Source: an uncultured Ruegeria sp.
GTDB lineage: Bacteria > Pseudomonadota > Alphaproteobacteria > Rhodobacterales > Rhodobacteraceae
Assembly (NCBI RefSeq): GCF_947497005.1
Contig: NZ_CANMFF010000013.1
Location: 1-64,000, forward strand
DNA: 64,000 bases
Direction of reading: 5' to 3'
How positions within the stretch are numbered: position 1 is the first letter of the stretch; every line of letters begins with the position of its first letter. Positions 55,861 through 64,000 of this stretch are shown one piece after another. The position numbers and the translations under genes were made by a program. The notes below the pieces were generated by a model, which did not search any database, was not told where the DNA came from, and saw nothing but the letters and a program-made list of their open reading frames with translations.

Positions 55861-56835
55861 ATGAAGATCGACATCAAACTATTGGTTGGGGCATCCGCAA
55901 TTGCGTTATTGTCGCTTTCTGGGACTGCCTCGGCGCAGGATTGTCCACGCGGTGACCTGGACGAGCGGTTTTGCGACGCCGACGGGGATTTGATCGCAGA
56001 TATTCCCACAGACCCCTCCGAGCAAATGGATCCTGACACCTTGATTTTTGCTTATACGCCTGTCGAAGACCCCGCCGTTTACAAAACTGCGTGGTCGGAC
56101 TTTCTTGAGCATTTGAAAGCTGAAACCGGCAAGGACGTCGTCTTTTTCCCGGTTCAGAACAACGCCGCCCAGATCGAAGCGATGCGCTCGGGGCGTTTGC
56201 ATATCGCGGGTTTCAACACCGGTTCCAACCCACTGGCGGTGAACTGCGCCGGGTTCCGGCCGTTTACGATCATGGCCTCGCAAGACGGAAATTTCGGCTA
56301 TGAAATGGAGATCATAACCTATCCAGGCTCGGGCATCGAAAAGGTTGAAGACATCAAGGGCAAGCAACTGGCATTTACATCGCCCACATCCAATTCAGGC
56401 TTCAAGGCACCATCGGCGATCCTAAAAAGCGACTTTGATCTCCTGCCCGAACGCGATTTCGAACCTGTTTACTCGGGCAAGCACGACAACTCGATCCTGG
56501 GGGTTGCCAACAAGGACTACCTGGCAGCTTCAATCGCGAACTCGGTAAAATCGCGGATGATTTTACGTGACGTGATCAACGAAGAAGATGTCATTACGAT
56601 CTACAAATCGCAGACCTTCCCAACCACGGGATTTGGCACTGTTTACAACCTCACGCCCGAGTTGCAGGAGAAAATCCGCAATGCTTTCTTCAGCTTTGAC
56701 TGGGAAGGCACGACACTTGAGGCTGAGTTCTCGAAGTCGAACGAGGGCCAATTCCTTGAAATGACATATCAGGAATTCTGGGACGTCATTCGAAAGATCG
56801 ACGCAGCAAATGGCGTTTCCTACGCCTGTCAGTGA
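55861..56835 (+). CDS. phnD: Phosphate/phosphite/phosphonate ABC transporter substrate-binding protein
   Basis: A 324-residue PhnD-type binding protein with a signal peptide (1-26, SASAQD). The fold signatures are SGRLHIAGFNTG and the TSPTSNSGFKAPSAI loop that binds the phosphoryl group. The mature N-terminus has an unusual extra segment with two Cys (28, 38) and an acidic DADGDLIAD loop resembling a calcium-binding repeat. No C-P lyase genes follow, so the ligand may be a phosphoester rather than a phosphonate. GGGAGGA precedes the start. Confidence 0.85.
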   Translation: MKIDIKLLVGASAIALLSLSGTASAQDCPRGDLDERFCDADGDLIADIPTDPSEQMDPDTLIFAYTPVEDPAVYKTAWSDFLEHLKAETGKDVVFFPVQNNAAQIEAMRSGRLHIAGFNTGSNPLAVNCAGFRPFTIMASQDGNFGYEMEIITYPGSGIEKVEDIKGKQLAFTSPTSNSGFKAPSAILKSDFDLLPERDFEPVYSGKHDNSILGVANKDYLAASIANSVKSRMILRDVINEEDVITIYKSQTFPTTGFGTVYNLTPELQEKIRNAFFSFDWEGTTLEAEFSKSNEGQFLEMTYQEFWDVIRKIDAANGVSYACQ

Positions 56836-56850
56836 TATTGCAATAATCCG

Positions 56851-56870
56851 GCGGGCCTGAACGGGCCCGC
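56851..56870 (+). terminator. Stem-loop after phnD
   Basis: GCGGGCC and GGCCCGC form a 7-bp stem with a 6-nt loop, 16 nt after the phnD stop and 27 nt before phnC. No T-run follows. It probably raises binding-protein expression relative to phnC-E, like the hairpins after rhaS and dctP. Confidence 0.6.
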
Positions 56871-56896
56871 TGTTCACCCGTATCAGAGGCATTTTT

Positions 56897-57691
56897 ATGC
56901 TGCGTCTTCAAAAGCTGACGAAAACATACAAAACCGGGGATCAGGCACTAAAGGCCATTGATCTCGCAGTGCCTAAAGGACAGGTGCTTGCGTTGATCGG
57001 GCCTTCGGGCGCGGGCAAATCGACCATGATCCGCTGTATCAACCGGTTGGTTGAACCCACAAGCGGGGGCGTCCTTTTGGAAGATGTGGACCTGACCAAT
57101 CTCGGGTCGGGCGCCTTGCGCAAAGCACGCCGCGAGATGGGCATGATCTTTCAGGAATACGCCTTGGTCGAACGTCTCACGGTTATGGAAAACGTGTTAT
57201 CTGGACGGCTGGGGTATGTGGGGTTCTGGCGCAGCTTTTTGCGTCGGTATCCGCAGTCGGATGTGGACGAGGCCTTCCGCCTGCTTGACCGAGTGGGACT
57301 GTTACATATGGCTGACAAACGGGCCGATGAACTGTCTGGGGGTCAACGTCAAAGGGTCGGCATTTGCCGTGCCTTGATTCAAAATCCAAAATTGTTGTTG
57401 GTCGATGAACCGACTGCATCGCTGGACCCGAAAACCAGCCGTCAGATCATGCGGCTAATCACCGAACTATGTCAGGAGCGGGGATTAGCGGCGATCATCA
57501 ATATTCATGACGTGGCGCTTGCCCAGATGTTTGTTCCGCGCGTCGTCGGCCTCCGCTTTGGCGAAATTGTGTATGATGGTCTTCCAACCGGTCTAACCCC
57601 CGAGAAGCTGACTGAGATCTATGGGGAGGAGGACTGGGAAGCGACCATCGAAAAAGTGGACGAAGATGAAGATGTCGAGGCTGCAGAATGA
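56897..57691 (+). CDS. phnC: Phosphonate-type ABC transporter ATP-binding protein
   Basis: A 264-residue ATPase with Walker [10 protein letters not shown], signature [15 protein letters not shown] and Walker [14 protein letters not shown]. It is of the PhnC group ([21 protein letters not shown]). A very acidic tail ([13 protein letters not shown]) is present. It overlaps phnE by 4 nt. Confidence 0.9.
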   Translation: MLRLQKLTKTYKTGDQALKAIDLAVPKGQVLALIGPSGAGKSTMIRCINRLVEPTSGGVLLEDVDLTNLGSGALRKARREMGMIFQEYALVERLTVMENVLSGRLGYVGFWRSFLRRYPQSDVDEAFRLLDRVGLLHMADKRADELSGGQRQRVGICRALIQNPKLLLVDEPTASLDPKTSRQIMRLITELCQERGLAAIINIHDVALAQMFVPRVVGLRFGEIVYDGLPTGLTPEKLTEIYGEEDWEATIEKVDEDEDVEAAE

Positions 57692-58503
57692 GCTATCGAG
57701 AACTGGATGACATGCTTGGAAAAGGCTGGCGCAAGCCAGCCTTTGTTAAAAATCCCTTGCTCCGCTGGGCGTTATTTCTTGGTTTTTTTGCCTACCTAAT
57801 CGCGGCCTTCATGACCATCGATGTTGATTGGGGGCGGGTCTATGAAGGGCTGGATCGGGGGTGGGCGTTCGTACTTGCGTTTACCAGCCCGGACTTCATT
57901 TCGCGATGGTCAGACATTTTGAGCGGCCTGCTGGAGAGTATTGTTATGACCGTGACCGCTTCGGTTGTGGGCATTTTGATTTCGATCCCGATTGGACTGG
58001 GGGCTGCACGCAATATCGCCCCATTGCCAATCTACATGATTTGCCGTGGCATTGTCGCCATCAGTCGGGCATTGCAAGAGATCATCGTCGCCATTTTGCT
58101 AGTGGCAATCTTCGGTTTTGGTCCGCTGGCCGGGTTTTTAACGCTTTCCTTCGCGACCATCGGATTCCTCTCTAAACTTCTGGCCGAAGATATCGAAGCC
58201 ATGGACAAGGTTCAGGCCGAGGCCATTAAGGCGTCTGGCGCGCGTTGGCCACAATGGATCAACTATGGAGTTCAACCACAGATTATGCCCCGACTTGTGG
58301 GACTTTCCATATATCGGATCGACATCAATTTCCGAGAAAGTGCAATTCTCGGCCTGGTAGGGGCTGGCGGCATTGGTGCAACGCTGAACACTGCGTTTGA
58401 TCGCTATGAATACGACACGGCAGCAGCCATTCTAATCCTCATCATTGGGATCGTCATGGCACTTGAATACCTTTCGGGAATTATCCGCGCGAGGGTTCAG
58501 TAA
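57688..58503 (+). CDS. phnE: Phosphonate-type ABC transporter permease
   Basis: A 271-residue permease with about six helices. The PhnE-type coupling helix ([19 protein letters not shown]) and the C-terminal [19 protein letters not shown] motif are present. It pairs with the next gene, which has the same layout, to form a heterodimeric channel. The two genes overlap by 1 nt. Confidence 0.9.
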   Translation: MSYRELDDMLGKGWRKPAFVKNPLLRWALFLGFFAYLIAAFMTIDVDWGRVYEGLDRGWAFVLAFTSPDFISRWSDILSGLLESIVMTVTASVVGILISIPIGLGAARNIAPLPIYMICRGIVAISRALQEIIVAILLVAIFGFGPLAGFLTLSFATIGFLSKLLAEDIEAMDKVQAEAIKASGARWPQWINYGVQPQIMPRLVGLSIYRIDINFRESAILGLVGAGGIGATLNTAFDRYEYDTAAAILILIIGIVMALEYLSGIIRARVQ

Positions 58504-59318
58504 TGCCGGTTATTGAACGTGACGATGCGCAGATCTGGCGCAGGCGGACGATGGGTCAAAGCCTTGTTCGCTGGTTTGGCTGGCTTTTGGGTGTCGCGGT
58601 TTTTGTTTACTGCTGGCAGCTTATCTCGCAATCGACGACTTGGTTCTTCGTCTGGGATGCGCCCCGCATTGCCAACGATATCTGGACTCGGGCAACGCCT
58701 CCCAAATGGGACTACATCACCCAGTTGGGCCGCCCGATTTGGGACACGCTGAACATCGCCACCTTGGGTACGATCATCGCGCTTTGCTTGGCTGTACCGG
58801 TGGCTTTTCTAGCGGCACGCAACACCACCCCGTCAGCTTTGTTCATCCGGCCCATTGCCCTGTTGGTCATTGTCTCAACCCGCTCCATCAACTCGCTGAT
58901 CTGGGCGCTGCTATTGATCGCAATCATAGGTCCGGGCGTTTTTGCTGGTGTCATAGCGATCGCTATTCGTTCGATCGGGTTCTGTGCAAAGCTTCTGTAT
59001 GAAGCGATCGAGGAAATTGATCACACTCAGGTCGAAGCGATCACGGCGACCGGTGCTTCGCGTTGGCAGATCATGGCGTACGGGATCGTTCCGCAAATCC
59101 TGCCCGCGTTTGCCGGCATTTCAGTATTTCGTTGGGATATCAATATCCGCGAGTCCACGGTTCTGGGCCTGGTTGGTGCCGGTGGCATCGGGTTGCAACT
59201 GTCAGCCTCTCTCAACGTTCTGGCGTGGCCACAAGTCAGCCTGATCCTGATTGTCATTCTCGTCGCCGTTATGATCAGCGAATGGGTTTCGGCGAAAGTA
59301 CGAGGGGCCATCATTTGA
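58503..59318 (+). CDS. phnE: Phosphonate-type ABC transporter permease, second subunit
   Basis: A 271-residue permease similar to the preceding one, with the coupling helix VEAITATGASRWQIMAYGI and [19 protein letters not shown]. It starts on the last base of the previous gene's stop. Its own stop overlaps the TTG start of the HAD gene (ATTTGA), so the hydrolase is translationally coupled to the transporter. Confidence 0.9.
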   Translation: MPVIERDDAQIWRRRTMGQSLVRWFGWLLGVAVFVYCWQLISQSTTWFFVWDAPRIANDIWTRATPPKWDYITQLGRPIWDTLNIATLGTIIALCLAVPVAFLAARNTTPSALFIRPIALLVIVSTRSINSLIWALLLIAIIGPGVFAGVIAIAIRSIGFCAKLLYEAIEEIDHTQVEAITATGASRWQIMAYGIVPQILPAFAGISVFRWDINIRESTVLGLVGAGGIGLQLSASLNVLAWPQVSLILIVILVAVMISEWVSAKVRGAII

Positions 59319-60220
59319 CCGAGTTCTCTGCACAAGAGGCTTTCAATGCCTACGAGGCTGTACGACATCGCCTTCCCGAAACCAGAACAACTGAAGTGAA
59401 CTATCGTCGAGTAGAGACTCTGGAGGACATAGCTCATGAATTCGACGTATTCCTCCTTGATGCCTTCGGAGTTCTCAATATTGGTGATACGGCGATCCCA
59501 GATACACCAGATCGGATTAGGACACTGAAAGCAGCCGGCAAACGTGTTCTGGTCGTGTCAAACGCCGCGGGGTTTCCGCACGCCACTCTTTTGGAGAAAT
59601 ATATAAGGCTTGGTTACGACTTTGCACCAAAGGACGTGATCACCAGTCGGGCCACATTGCTGTCTGAACTAAACAGCCAAAGTGAGTTTCATTGGGGATT
59701 GATGGCGACTCCCAGTGCCGGTCTTCGCGATTTGGAGGGGCTGAAGCTATCCTATCTGGAGGATGATCCGACACCCTACAAAACTGCCGACGGGTTTCTG
59801 ATGATCGGGTCAGCCGCTTGGACCGAAACGCGTCAAGCCATGTTGGAGACCGCCTTGCTAGAGCGTCCCCGCCCTATAATGGTCGGCAACCCTGACATAG
59901 TCGCTCCTCGCGAGTACGGATTTTCCAAGGAGCCCGGTCTTTTTGCCCACCGACTGGCAGATCGAACAGGTGTCGCTCCTCAGTTCTTTGGAAAGCCTTT
60001 TGGCAACATTTATGATCTTGTTTTCGAACGTCTCGGGTGCATCGACAAGTCCCGAGTTCTGATGGTCGGCGACAGCCTGCACACCGACATTTTGGGAGCA
60101 CGAAATGCCGGAATAGTTTCGGCACTCATCTCAGGATTTGGTTTTTTTGCAGGGCACGATGTTGAAGCAGCTATCAAGAAGGCAGGGATAGTACCGAACT
60201 TTGTAGTAGACCGCCCTTGA
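59315..60220 (+). CDS. HAD-type hydrolase, TIGR01459-like (class IIA)
   Basis: A 301-residue HAD protein of the NagD-like class. The nucleophile Asp49 lies in LLDAFGVLNIGD; motif II Ser in VVSNAAGF; the Lys motif in FGKPFGNIYDLV; and the acidic motif in VGDSLHTDILGARNAG. At the second position after the nucleophile the usual Asp is Phe51; relatives often have Trp there, so ordinary phosphatase chemistry is uncertain. The start is TTG 59315, with GAGGGG before it and overlap with phnE. The coupling implies a role in processing what the transporter brings in. Confidence 0.82.
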   Translation: MTEFSAQEAFNAYEAVRHRLPETRTTEVNYRRVETLEDIAHEFDVFLLDAFGVLNIGDTAIPDTPDRIRTLKAAGKRVLVVSNAAGFPHATLLEKYIRLGYDFAPKDVITSRATLLSELNSQSEFHWGLMATPSAGLRDLEGLKLSYLEDDPTPYKTADGFLMIGSAAWTETRQAMLETALLERPRPIMVGNPDIVAPREYGFSKEPGLFAHRLADRTGVAPQFFGKPFGNIYDLVFERLGCIDKSRVLMVGDSLHTDILGARNAGIVSALISGFGFFAGHDVEAAIKKAGIVPNFVVDRP

Positions 60221-60343
60221 GTTTAGAGCATTCCTTTACAATAGATGTTCTGTTCAACTCAGATGCCGGGTCGATCCGCGTTACGAATATTCTAACTACA
60301 GAAATGCTGTACTAAGCACGAACGGCAGCTTTGACGAACACAA

Positions 60344-60385
60344 CCGCAGCAATGTGACTCCTGGTCCAAGGTCGGCTCTGGGCCG
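60344..60385 (+). repeat. 42-nt dispersed intergenic module, copy 3
   Basis: It starts CCGCAGCAAT, ends TCGGCTCTGGGCCG, and is exactly as long as copy 1. It sits between convergent genes and touches the last base of the DMT gene's stop. Confidence 0.6.
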
Positions 60386-61252
60386 TTACGCGAAGTGCTT
60401 TGCACCGGCCACGCAAATCACGACGAAAACCGTTACCCCGATCATCGAAGGCGCGACCGGTTCCGCTAGTAAGGCCGCTGCAAGGATCAAGCCGAAAAAC
60501 GGCTGAAGCAGTTGTAGCTGCCCAACACCCGCTGTGCCCCCGCGAGCCAGACCGCGATACCAAAACACAAATCCAACCAGCATCGAAAAAATGGAGACGT
60601 ATCCCAAACTAAGCCAGACAGGCAGGCTCAAATCGGCAAATGTGTCAGGCCATGTGAAGATTGCGAGAATCGCCATGAACGGTGATGACAAGACAAGCGC
60701 CCAAGAAATCACCTGCCAGCCGCCCAATCGACGCGAGAGCAGCGCCCCTTCGGCGTAGCCCAATCCGCAGGCGACGATGGCCGCCAGCATAAACAGGTCT
60801 CCAATAAGGGACACTTCTACACTTTGCGTGAAGGCAAAACCAACGACGGCCGCACTCCCCAAGACGGAAAACACCCAGAACATTCCGGCCGGACGTTCGC
60901 CGCCGCGCAACGCGCCAAATGCAGCGGTGCTCAAGGGCAAAAGTCCGATGAAGACGATTGAATGCGCAGCCGTGATGTGCTGAAGGGCCAAGGCTGTCAG
61001 CAGAGGAAAGCCGATCACGACGCCCAAGGCCACTGTTATCAGGGATCCCAGATCCGCCAGCGACGGTTTAAGCTCTTTGAATAAGACTAGCAAACACAGT
61101 GCCAGAGCTGTCGCCAGCACGGCACGAGCCGAGGTCAGAAAAAGAGGGTCAAATCCACTGATGGCCACTCGTGTCGCGGGCAAGGACCCACTGAAGATCA
61201 GCACACCGATCAATCCACTGCCCCAACCCGATAATGAAGACGTCATCGCCAC
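60386..61252 (-). CDS. DMT family transporter (EamA)
   Basis: A 288-residue exporter with ten predicted helices in two EamA repeats (first about 10-135, second about 145-285; VSLGYVSIFSMLVGFVFWYRGL and QLLQPFFGLILAAALLAEP). The family exports amino acids or metabolites. It is divergent from a MocR-type regulator with a palindrome between them, a common pairing. Confidence 0.88.
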   Translation of the reverse strand: MAMTSSLSGWGSGLIGVLIFSGSLPATRVAISGFDPLFLTSARAVLATALALCLLVLFKELKPSLADLGSLITVALGVVIGFPLLTALALQHITAAHSIVFIGLLPLSTAAFGALRGGERPAGMFWVFSVLGSAAVVGFAFTQSVEVSLIGDLFMLAAIVACGLGYAEGALLSRRLGGWQVISWALVLSSPFMAILAIFTWPDTFADLSLPVWLSLGYVSIFSMLVGFVFWYRGLARGGTAGVGQLQLLQPFFGLILAAALLAEPVAPSMIGVTVFVVICVAGAKHFA

Positions 61253-61309
61253 ATAATCCTTTTTAGAACTTGTAGTGGAAGCGATGTGGTAAATGCAGAT
61301 ACAGAACAG

Positions 61310-61329
61310 TACAGTTCACTCGAACTGTA
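61310..61329. promoter_or_regulatory. Operator of the MocR-type regulator
   Basis: TACAGTTC-ACTC-GAACTGTA is a perfect 8-bp inverted repeat with a 4-nt spacer, 33 nt before the regulator start and 57 nt before the DMT start. An extra direct half (AACAGTACAG) lies next to it. Its position in the divergent gap points to control of both genes. Confidence 0.65.
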
Positions 61330-61362
61330 ACGATAGATGAACCCAAACAGATTGATTGTACC

Positions 61363-62757
61363 ATGGCCAAAGCGACCCGTCGCACCCTCGTGATGGACTT
61401 TATCACACGCAGGATACGGTCTCGTACATATAGCGCAGGCACCAAGCTGCCGTCTGTCCGGGTGCTCGCGCGTAGATTGGGCGTCTCGCCCTCGACCGTA
61501 GTTGAGGCCTACGACGTCTTGGCCGCTGAGGGCGTTATCTTTGCGCAACGCGGTTCTGGTTTCTTTGTTTCCGACCGCGTTCAGCCCTTTGTCGTGTCGC
61601 AAACCGGGCCACAACTTGAGCGAGAGATTGATCCGCTTTGGGTCGCTCGGCAATCCATTGATGCAGAAGACAGCATGGAGAAGCCCGGATGCGGGTGGAT
61701 GCCGTCAGACTGGATGCCTCTGGAGTCACTGCGTCGGGCCATGCGCAATGTGGCACGGAGCAACGGCAATGTATTGACCGATTACAGCAATGCTAAGGGG
61801 CATGCGGGCCTGCGCCAACACGTGGCACGCATGTTGGGCAATCAAAACATAGACGTCGACCCAAACACCGTTTTGCTTACAAATTCTGGGTCACAAGCGC
61901 TGGATTTGATCTGCAGATTGCTGCTCAAGCCGGGTGATACAGTTCTGTTGGACGATCCGTGCTATTTCAATTTTCAAGCCCTCTTGCGTGCGCACCAGGT
62001 CGCACTTGTTAGTGTGCCCTACACGCCCAATGGTCCCGATCTCACGATATTCAAAAGCGTCCTACGCAAAGAGCGTCCCCGCCTCTATCTGACCAACTCG
62101 GCATTGCACAATCCAACTGGCGCGACGCTCTCAGCAGCGACCGCGCATCGCGTGCTATCTCTGGCCGAGGCCCATGATCTGCTTATCGTGGAAGACGCTA
62201 TTTTTGCCGAGTTCGAGCCGGACTTGTCTCCGCGTCTGGCCGCGTTGGATGGGCTGGACCGTGTTCTTACGATTGGCAGCTTCTCCAAAACGCTTTCGGC
62301 GTCGCTACGATGCGGATACATAGCTGCCCGGCCTAGCTGGATTGCCGCCCTTACCGACCTTCAGGTCGCAATCAGCTTTGGTGGGCCGAGCCCGATGGTA
62401 ACAGAATTGCTGCACGCAGCCCTCACCGATGGGGGCTACCGCAAACATATGGACGCGCTGAGGGCCAAACTGGATCGCGCCCGCGCGCGTTCTATCGATG
62501 AGTTGGACACCCTGGACATCAAGCCCTTCGTGAATCCCAAGGGCGGATTTTACCTATGGTGTGAGCTGCCAGACGGAAGGGAGGCGGCGATGCTGGCACG
62601 GGAAGCTCTCAAACAAGGCGTTGTGCTTGCCCCGGGAAATGTCTTCAGCCCGACCCAGTCCAAGAATTCGTTTATGCGCTTCAACGTGAGCCAGATGAGG
62701 GGAGTGACGCAAAAGAAACTGCTTCGTGAGCTAATGAGTGCGACCAGGCCTCAATGA
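61363..62757 (+). CDS. MocR-type regulator (GntR HTH fused to aminotransferase-like domain)
   Basis: A 464-residue regulator. The N-terminal GntR HTH (about 8-70, SVRVLARRLGVSPSTVVEAYDVL) is joined by a linker to a fold-type I aminotransferase domain (from about 105). The PLP Lys is in TIGSFSKTLSASLRCGY and the Asp/Tyr cofactor residues are present. Such proteins sense PLP or amino-acid-derived ligands. It is divergent from the EamA exporter gene, which it probably controls. Confidence 0.9.
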   Translation: MAKATRRTLVMDFITRRIRSRTYSAGTKLPSVRVLARRLGVSPSTVVEAYDVLAAEGVIFAQRGSGFFVSDRVQPFVVSQTGPQLEREIDPLWVARQSIDAEDSMEKPGCGWMPSDWMPLESLRRAMRNVARSNGNVLTDYSNAKGHAGLRQHVARMLGNQNIDVDPNTVLLTNSGSQALDLICRLLLKPGDTVLLDDPCYFNFQALLRAHQVALVSVPYTPNGPDLTIFKSVLRKERPRLYLTNSALHNPTGATLSAATAHRVLSLAEAHDLLIVEDAIFAEFEPDLSPRLAALDGLDRVLTIGSFSKTLSASLRCGYIAARPSWIAALTDLQVAISFGGPSPMVTELLHAALTDGGYRKHMDALRAKLDRARARSIDELDTLDIKPFVNPKGGFYLWCELPDGREAAMLAREALKQGVVLAPGNVFSPTQSKNSFMRFNVSQMRGVTQKKLLRELMSATRPQ

Positions 62758-63356
62758 TTACTTTGCGGAAGCCGCATTACAGCGTTGTTTAATGAAGCAA
62801 GTGTCGGCTTTGGACCGATCTTTTGACTTTGCAAGGTCCGCTTTCTGCGCATAGCCGCCGCTCGTGAGGCGCAGTGCTGCTGACGCGGCGAACAGCAGCT
62901 TGGTGGCCAACCCAACGAATGCGCTTGCAACTCAGATTCCTAAGAAATGGCGGCTCAGAGCTCTTACGCACCGGCTCGGGCACGTCGCAGAGAAAGTTGG
63001 CAGTGAGCCCAACCTGTTCCTTCTGGTTTGTCGGTGCACGCACTCGCAGCGACAAAATAGCTGCGGCTGCATCATTATTGGCGCTGCCACGCGGCGTATA
63101 GAACGGTCATTCAAGATGTCTGAAGTGAATAACAAGGATCAAATTTATGTGTCGCTGACAAACTGAGCTTGCGTTAAAGTTTTCTCACTCAAGGGAATAC
63201 GTCCTGGGCGACCGCCCTCTGTTACATAGTTATAACGCAATCAAGTGACCGAACAGAACCCTCCAGATCGCGAGTTTGTTCTCTATGACTGGCTAGCGAA
63301 AAAGGGGAACGAAATTGATATTCCAACATTTAGCGCCAAGCGGTTGTGTTCGAAAA
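62758..63356. other. Intergenic region with a divergent repeat copy
   Basis: A weak copy of the 42-nt module ends with TCGGCTTTGGACCG at 62804-62817. The rest holds no recognised gene or RNA. A short frame from GTG 63245 was considered and rejected. Confidence 0.45.
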
Positions 63357-64000
63357 CTAAGGAAGCAACGCTTTCAGAATGGAATGTTCAGAATTCAATG
63401 GGCCTATATCTTTGTGTTGGCTAAATGAAGCGCCGCCAGTGTAGGGCAACCTTCTGGTTATACAGTTGTAAGGAACTTTTTCCAGGTCGCAGAGAAAAGC
63501 ACCTGGCGAAGAGACCGGAAATATATCTCCTGCAATCGGTTCGAAGTCTGCTCGAAAGTGTGTGGTGCTCTTGACACAAATCACCGAATAACGCGTCGGA
63601 TTCAGCCCGATGTGCGTGAAATGTGCGCGATCCAGACATTGGTTACGTATGCTTGTGACGATGAGATCAATCTCGGCCTCGTGTCCAACCAGACGCAGCG
63701 CTGCCGTCTTGCCCAGTGTTGCTACACCACCGCCATACATTTCGCCGATATAGCGGCAAGTGCCGTCCCCCAAAGCCAGAACTTCAAACTCTGCTTTGAC
63801 CGGAACATTTCCCGCCAAGTCGGACTTTGCGCCGATGGCTAGTTTGACCAATGCACCTTCACCGGCTTCATGAGCTTGCTTTGCACTTTCCGGATCGTGG
63901 AACAAACCCATCAATGCATTTTTCGTCCCGCCCTCAATCAGTGCCGCCAGCAACCCTGTAGTATCTGAGGTCCCACCGGCACCAGCGTTGTCTTGGACAT
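63357..64000 (-). CDS. M81 family metallopeptidase, C-terminal part (runs off the right edge)
   Basis: The frame is open from 64000 leftward to a stop at 63357, giving 214 codons of the MlrC C-terminal domain. Codons 1-20 read VQDNAGAGGTSDTTGLLAAL, followed later by VICVKSTTHFRADFEPIAGD, both typical of M81. The true start lies beyond the window; TTG at 63953 is internal. It is a second, different M81 member besides the one at 35.3 kb. It is convergent with the MocR gene. Confidence 0.82.
   Translation of the reverse strand, partial: VQDNAGAGGTSDTTGLLAALIEGGTKNALMGLFHDPESAKQAHEAGEGALVKLAIGAKSDLAGNVPVKAEFEVLALGDGTCRYIGEMYGGGVATLGKTAALRLVGHEAEIDLIVTSIRNQCLDRAHFTHIGLNPTRYSVICVKSTTHFRADFEPIAGDIFPVSSPGAFLCDLEKVPYNCITRRLPYTGGASFSQHKDIGPLNSEHSILKALLP

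Noticed and set aside
63245..63424. Possible N-terminal remnant of an acyl-CoA dehydrogenase (contains FVLYDWL)
   Set aside because: Similarity rests on about seven residues, and the frame runs into the C-terminal coding end of the M81 gene on the other strand.
1..64000. CRISPR array, tRNA, rRNA or known anti-phage system
   Set aside because: No regularly spaced direct repeats, no cloverleaf-like sequence and no recognisable defence gene set were seen on reading through. KptA alone beside mobile remnants is not enough to propose a defence island.

Overview
The window looks like a chromosomal segment of a marine alphaproteobacterium of the Roseobacter group (Rhodobacterales). The case rests on gene content and arrangement. 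There are TRAP and ABC importers for many organic solutes, MttB/GcvT/sarcosine-oxidase type methylamine genes, and a rhizobial-style L-rhamnose locus. There are also AI-2E/HlyD/DUF2955 efflux genes and small IS3-type remnants. This is an inference from families; no rRNA or tRNA gene is present to confirm it.

Left part (1-13.8 kb). An IS3-type element end lies at the left edge. It is followed by a two-TM potassium channel and an AI-2E/HlyD/DUF2955 transport operon. Next comes an IclR-controlled aminotransferase/SDR/cupin operon of unknown substrate, then a nonsense-inactivated tyrosine recombinase. A cupredoxin/DUF4142 pair, an AraC regulator, a DUF1194 protein, a hemerythrin and a glutathionyl-hydroquinone-reductase-like GST complete this part.

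Rhamnose locus (13.8-24.4 kb). rhaR-S-T-P-Q-M-K runs leftward and rhaD-rhaA runs rightward from a shared, palindrome-rich control region. It covers import, anomerisation, isomerisation, phosphorylation, aldol cleavage and lactaldehyde oxidation. The layout matches Rhizobium, but the isomerase is of the E. coli RhaA type.

Middle (24.7-39.2 kb). A TetR-controlled RND efflux operon carries a DUF2141 protein and an ABC membrane domain without ATPase. It is followed by an RpiR-controlled TRAP importer operon with an M81 peptidase, a D-threonine-aldolase-like PLP enzyme, a PfkB kinase and a RidA protein. The substrate is not evident.

Decayed zone (39.5-48.5 kb). Here several genes are visibly broken. 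An mttB-like gene is stopped by TAG and then fused in frame to the rear of a gcvT-like gene. A DUF2950 tail is interrupted by TGA, and another fragment is interrupted by TGA. There is an IS3 orfA remnant, and a 5'-truncated soxA lies head-to-head with a 5'-truncated, TAG-interrupted metallophosphoesterase. LysR, RibD-like reductase, KptA, Ldh-family dehydrogenase and SoxG remain open.

Right part (48.9-64 kb). Two importer-plus-hydrolase modules flank a DeoR regulator. One is an AfuABC-like transporter with a histidine phosphatase; the other is PhnD-C-E-E with a HAD hydrolase. An inositol-monophosphatase family gene lies next to the first. I read this as a probable phosphorylated-compound acquisition island. 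A DMT exporter with a divergent MocR regulator follows, and the C-terminal part of a second M81 peptidase runs off the right edge. A 42-nt repeat module recurs in convergent intergenic gaps across the window.
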